Assembly: GCF_001682385.1 (NCBI RefSeq)
Contig: NZ_CP016210.1
Location: forward strand, 2,232,001-2,296,000
Direction: 5' to 3'
From: Azoarcus olearius
GTDB lineage: Bacteria > Pseudomonadota > Gammaproteobacteria > Burkholderiales > Rhodocyclaceae
DNA: 64,000 bases
In this document: positions 61,335 to 64,000 of the stretch, in pieces
Numbering within the stretch: the first letter of the stretch is position 1
Layout: each line of letters starts with the position of its first letter
Translations under genes and position numbers: made by a program
The notes under the pieces: model-generated
What the model was told of the DNA's origin: nothing
The model's input: only the letters and a program-made list of their open reading frames with translations
The model's database searches: none

Positions 61335-62345
61335 ATGACTTCCGCCCGAACCCCGAAAATCTGCATCGCCGGCGCCGGTGCCATCGGCTGCACCATCGCC
61401 GCCCGCCTCGCCAAGGCTGACATGGATGTCACCGTGTTCGCCCGTGGCGCCACGCTCGACGTCCTGCGTCGCGACGGCATCACCCTGACCGATCTGGAAG
61501 GCACGCATCAGGTGCCGGTGCGCGCCAGCGACCAGCCGGACTTTGGCGTGCAGGACGTGATCTTCGTCTGTGCCAAGGCGCACGACCTGCCGGCGATGCT
61601 GCCGCGCCTCGCACCCTTGATCGGCGAGCACACCATCGTGGTGCCGGCGGTCAATGGCGTGCCCTGGTGGTACTTCCATGGCGAAGGCGGCCGCTTCGCC
61701 GACCAGCCGGTGCGCGCCACCGACCCCGAAGGCAAGCTCGCCGCCGCCCTGCCCTTCAAGCACGTCATCGGCTGCGTGGTGTTCATCACCGCCGAGTCGC
61801 CGCAGCCCGGCCACGTGGTGGCGCGCAACCCGCACCTCATCATGTTCGGCGAGCCCGACAACAGCATGAGCGAGCGCTTGCGCGCGCTGTGCGCCATCGT
61901 TGAGCGCGGCGGCATCGAGGCGCGGCCGCTGGAGCGCATCCGCGACAAGCTGTGGACCAAGATCATCGCCAACATCAGCACCAACCCGCTGTCGGTGATC
62001 TCAGGGGCGACGCTGGAAGAGCTGTACACCCAGCCGGAACTGCAGGAAACCGTGGTTGCGATCATGCGCGAGGTGCTGCTGGTGGCCGCGAGCTACGGCG
62101 CGCGGGTGGAAATCGATCCGCTCACCTTCCTCGAACTCGGCGCCGCGATGGGGCCGGTGCGCACCTCGATGCTGCAGGACTTCGAGAAGAACCGTCCGCT
62201 GGAACTTGCCGCCATCGGCGACGCGGTGCTCGAACTGGCCGAACGCTTCGGCATCCCGATGCCGGTCACCCGCAAGGTGATCGCGCTGGCGCGCTTCCGC
62301 GGCAAGCATCTGCACGACCCCCAGTCCGCTGCGGCGAAAGCCTGA
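61335..62345 (+). CDS. Ketopantoate-reductase-family dehydrogenase (PanE/ApbA-like)
   Basis: 336 residues. GAGAIG nucleotide-binding motif at about 13-18, a Lys in CAKAHDL, and the C-terminal helical domain with KIIANISTNP. The family reduces 2-oxoacids such as 2-dehydropantoate with NADPH. In a catabolic neighbourhood and next to a class II aldolase it more likely reduces or oxidises a related hydroxyacid, so the pan name is not used. Confidence 0.8.
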   Translation: MTSARTPKICIAGAGAIGCTIAARLAKADMDVTVFARGATLDVLRRDGITLTDLEGTHQVPVRASDQPDFGVQDVIFVCAKAHDLPAMLPRLAPLIGEHTIVVPAVNGVPWWYFHGEGGRFADQPVRATDPEGKLAAALPFKHVIGCVVFITAESPQPGHVVARNPHLIMFGEPDNSMSERLRALCAIVERGGIEARPLERIRDKLWTKIIANISTNPLSVISGATLEELYTQPELQETVVAIMREVLLVAASYGARVEIDPLTFLELGAAMGPVRTSMLQDFEKNRPLELAAIGDAVLELAERFGIPMPVTRKVIALARFRGKHLHDPQSAAAKA

Positions 62346-62402
62346 TTTTCCGCTGGCTGGGCTCCCTCCTCCCTCTCCCACCCTCGAATCAAGGAATCCG
62401 AC

Positions 62403-63176
62403 ATGAATGCAGCCATCAGCCCGGCGGTCGTCAAACCGGCCAACTGCAGCGACGAAGAATGGGCGCTGCGCATCCAGCTTGCCGAGTGCTACCACCTGGT
62501 GGACTACTTCGGCTGGACCGAGACCATCTTCAACCACATCTCGGCGCGTCTGCCGGGGGGCGACAACTACTACCTGGTGAACCCCTTCGGCCTCAATTAC
62601 ACCGAAGTCACCCCGGCCAACCTGCTCAAGGTCGACCTGCAGGGCAACAAGGTGGAGCCCTCGCCCTACGACGCCAACCCGGCCGGCTTCGCGCTGCATA
62701 GCGCCATCCACGGTGCGCGCGAGGACATCCACTGCGTGATCCACACCCACACCAACGCGGTGTCGGCAGTGGCAAACAAGAAGGCAGGCTTCTCGCACGA
62801 CAACTTCTATGGTGCCCAGCTCTACGGCCGCGTCGGCTACCACACCTTCGAGGGCATCACGCTGTTCGCTGAAGAGAAGGTGCGCATGCTCGCCAGCCTG
62901 GGCGACAAGCACATCCTGGTGCTGCGCAACCACGGTGTGGCCGTTGGTGAAATGGACATCGCCAAGACCTTCTTCCTGCTGTGGACGGTGCAGCGCGCGG
63001 CCGAGATTCAGTGCCACGCCGGCATGATCCCGGGCGAGGACAATCCGCTGCCGGCCGAGATCGGCCAGAAGTGCGCCGACCTCACCCAGATGCTGATCCG
63101 CGATAGCGGCTTCGCGGTGAAGTTCTTCGACGCCATGGTGCGCAAGATGCGCGCGGAGCGCGGCGCGCTCTGGTGA
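62403..63176 (+). CDS. Class II aldolase/adducin-family protein
   Basis: 257 residues. Zinc-site His pair in VIHTHTNAVS near 113-122, a downstream His in LRNHGVAVG near 175 and an early FNHISARLPGG. Members are fuculose-phosphate-type aldolases or decarboxylases. It follows the PanE-like gene by 57 bp and probably acts on the same C-C bond chemistry; the substrate is unknown. Confidence 0.82.
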   Translation: MNAAISPAVVKPANCSDEEWALRIQLAECYHLVDYFGWTETIFNHISARLPGGDNYYLVNPFGLNYTEVTPANLLKVDLQGNKVEPSPYDANPAGFALHSAIHGAREDIHCVIHTHTNAVSAVANKKAGFSHDNFYGAQLYGRVGYHTFEGITLFAEEKVRMLASLGDKHILVLRNHGVAVGEMDIAKTFFLLWTVQRAAEIQCHAGMIPGEDNPLPAEIGQKCADLTQMLIRDSGFAVKFFDAMVRKMRAERGALW

Positions 63177-63258
63177 GCCCGACGGGGTGCCGAGACGTCT
63201 GCGAGCGCTGCTCTTTCGGGACGTTCCGGCCGATTTTAATTTTAGTAGTGAATAATTC

Positions 63259-63274
63259 TGAACTTTATAGTTCA
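63259..63274. promoter_or_regulatory. AT-rich promoter region with inverted repeat before the aryl-CoA ligase
   Basis: TGAACT-TTAT-AGTTCA is an inverted repeat in an AT-rich stretch (63230-63300) unlike the surrounding GC-rich DNA. TTGACT at 63279-63284 could be a -35 element. It probably marks a separate promoter for the gene at 63400. Confidence 0.4.
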
Positions 63275-63399
63275 TGAATTGACTTTGTCTGCTGTTTGGC
63301 AAAGACTTGATTCACAACGCGCGGCGGCGAACTGCCAGCCGCGCACTGGCCAACGCAGCCAACCGTGAACCGGGGCCCTACCCAGGCAGAGGAGACACC

Positions 63400-64000
63400 A
63401 TGAACAGCAGCGCCCATCTCGACCGCTTCGTCATCGACAACCTGCCGCCGGCCGAACAGTGGCCGGAACTGATCTTCGAGCGGCCGGAGCTGCAGTTCCC
63501 CGAGCAGCTCAACGCCACCGCCGAACTGCTCGACCGCGCGCTCGCGGAAGGCCACGCCGAGCGTCCCGCGATCATCGGCAAGAACATCCACTGGACTTAC
63601 CGCCAGCTGCACCAGCAAGTCAATCGCTTGGCCCACGTCCTGGTCGAGGACATGGGCCTGGTGCCGGGCAACCGGGTGCTGCTGCGCGGAGCCAACACGC
63701 CCTGGCTGGCCGCGTGCTGGCTGGCGGTGTGGAAGGTGGGCGGCGTCGCCGTCGGCACCATGCCGCTGCTGCGCGCGAAGGAGTTGAAGGAGATCCTGCG
63801 GCTGGCCGAGATCAGCCACGCGCTGTGCGATGCCAGCCTGGCCGAAGAGCTGGAATACGCCCGTGCCGAGAGCCCGACGCTGCGCCACGTGATGCTATTC
63901 GGCGAAGGGGGCGAACTCGCGGCCCGCATGGACGGCAAGCCGGATCAGTTCGACACCGTGGCCACCGCCGCCACCGACCCGGCCCTGATCGGTTTCACCT
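63400..64000 (+). CDS. Aryl-CoA ligase, 2-aminobenzoate-CoA ligase-like (cut by window edge)
   Basis: The first 200 codons of an adenylate-forming ligase. The N-terminal pattern (DNLPPAEQWPEL, then LVPGNRVLLRGAN and GTMPLLRAKEL) resembles 2-aminobenzoate- and benzoate-CoA ligases of Azoarcus and Thauera. GAGGAG lies before the ATG. If correct, it activates anthranilate, an expected product of indole or isatin breakdown. The core ATP motifs lie outside the window, so the specific substrate is uncertain. Confidence 0.72.
   Translation, partial: MNSSAHLDRFVIDNLPPAEQWPELIFERPELQFPEQLNATAELLDRALAEGHAERPAIIGKNIHWTYRQLHQQVNRLAHVLVEDMGLVPGNRVLLRGANTPWLAACWLAVWKVGGVAVGTMPLLRAKELKEILRLAEISHALCDASLAEELEYARAESPTLRHVMLFGEGGELAARMDGKPDQFDTVATAATDPALIGFT

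Noticed and set aside
61335-62345. Pantothenate biosynthesis gene panE
   Set aside because: Family match only; the catabolic setting beside a class II aldolase argues against a biosynthetic role.

Overview
The window looks like a catabolic (accessory) region from a high-GC betaproteobacterium of the Rhodocyclales type (Thauera, Azoarcus, Aromatoleum). This is inferred from gene content: a phenylacetyl-CoA-oxidoreductase-like molybdoenzyme, an indolepyruvate-oxidoreductase-like ketoacid oxidoreductase, a 2-aminobenzoate-CoA-ligase-like enzyme, a Liv-type ABC importer and several oxygenases. No rRNA, tRNA, CRISPR array or complete insertion sequence was seen.

Layout. (1) 1-2.3 kb, minus: a flavin monooxygenase (LLM family) and an AraC/XylS regulator. 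(2) 2.6-6.8 kb, plus: a three-gene PadBCD-like molybdoenzyme complex. (3) 6.9-8.0 kb, minus: a second XylS-type regulator. (4) 8.5-15.0 kb, plus: a YCF48/RND (MMPL)/DUF1302/DUF1329 envelope operon. (5) 27.6-15.6 kb, minus: StyA-like monooxygenase, flavin reductase, OxoO-like Rieske oxygenase (copy 1), OxoR-like reductase, then a hydrolase/racemase/amidase set and an SDR. (6) 27.7-29.8 kb: two more XylS-type regulators. (7) 32.2-29.9 kb, minus: C-C hydrolase, lipocalin-like protein and type I extradiol dioxygenase, divergent from a GntR regulator. (8) 41.3-33.1 kb, minus: OxoO copy 2 followed by an Mhp-like meta-cleavage set (hydrolase, MhpB, hydratase, acylating acetaldehyde dehydrogenase, aldolase), a zinc alcohol dehydrogenase and a cupin. 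(9) 41.7-42.4 kb, plus: an isatin-hydrolase-like cyclase. (10) 42.9-60.9 kb, plus: IorAB-like enzyme, Rieske dioxygenase with reductase, CoA ligase, Cys-less thiolase-fold protein, DUF35-SDR fusion, second cyclase, SDR and a Liv ABC importer. (11) 61.3-64 kb: ketopantoate-reductase-like protein, class II aldolase, and the start of an aryl-CoA ligase.

How it fits together. The 446-residue Rieske protein (two identical copies) matches the 2-oxo-1,2-dihydroquinoline 8-monooxygenase (OxoO) type. Copy 2 heads an operon containing a clear 2,3-dihydroxyphenylpropionate 1,2-dioxygenase and the enzymes that take its product to central metabolism. This agrees with the known 8-hydroxycoumarin route of quinoline breakdown, and it leaves the amidases and hydrolases beside copy 1 as candidates for the poorly known ring-opening steps. 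The second large operon may handle another N-heteroaromatic (isatin/anthranilate-like) substrate; that part is inference.

Regulation and repeats. Five promoters, plus both oxoO copies, carry 15-bp half-sites of the form TGCR-N6-GGATA. Several are in tandem with a 20-21 bp period, as expected for XylS-type activators, of which four are encoded here. Eight intergenic spacers carry one family of repeats built around CCCTTCAAGGG palindromes and a small hairpin whose stem covaries between copies.
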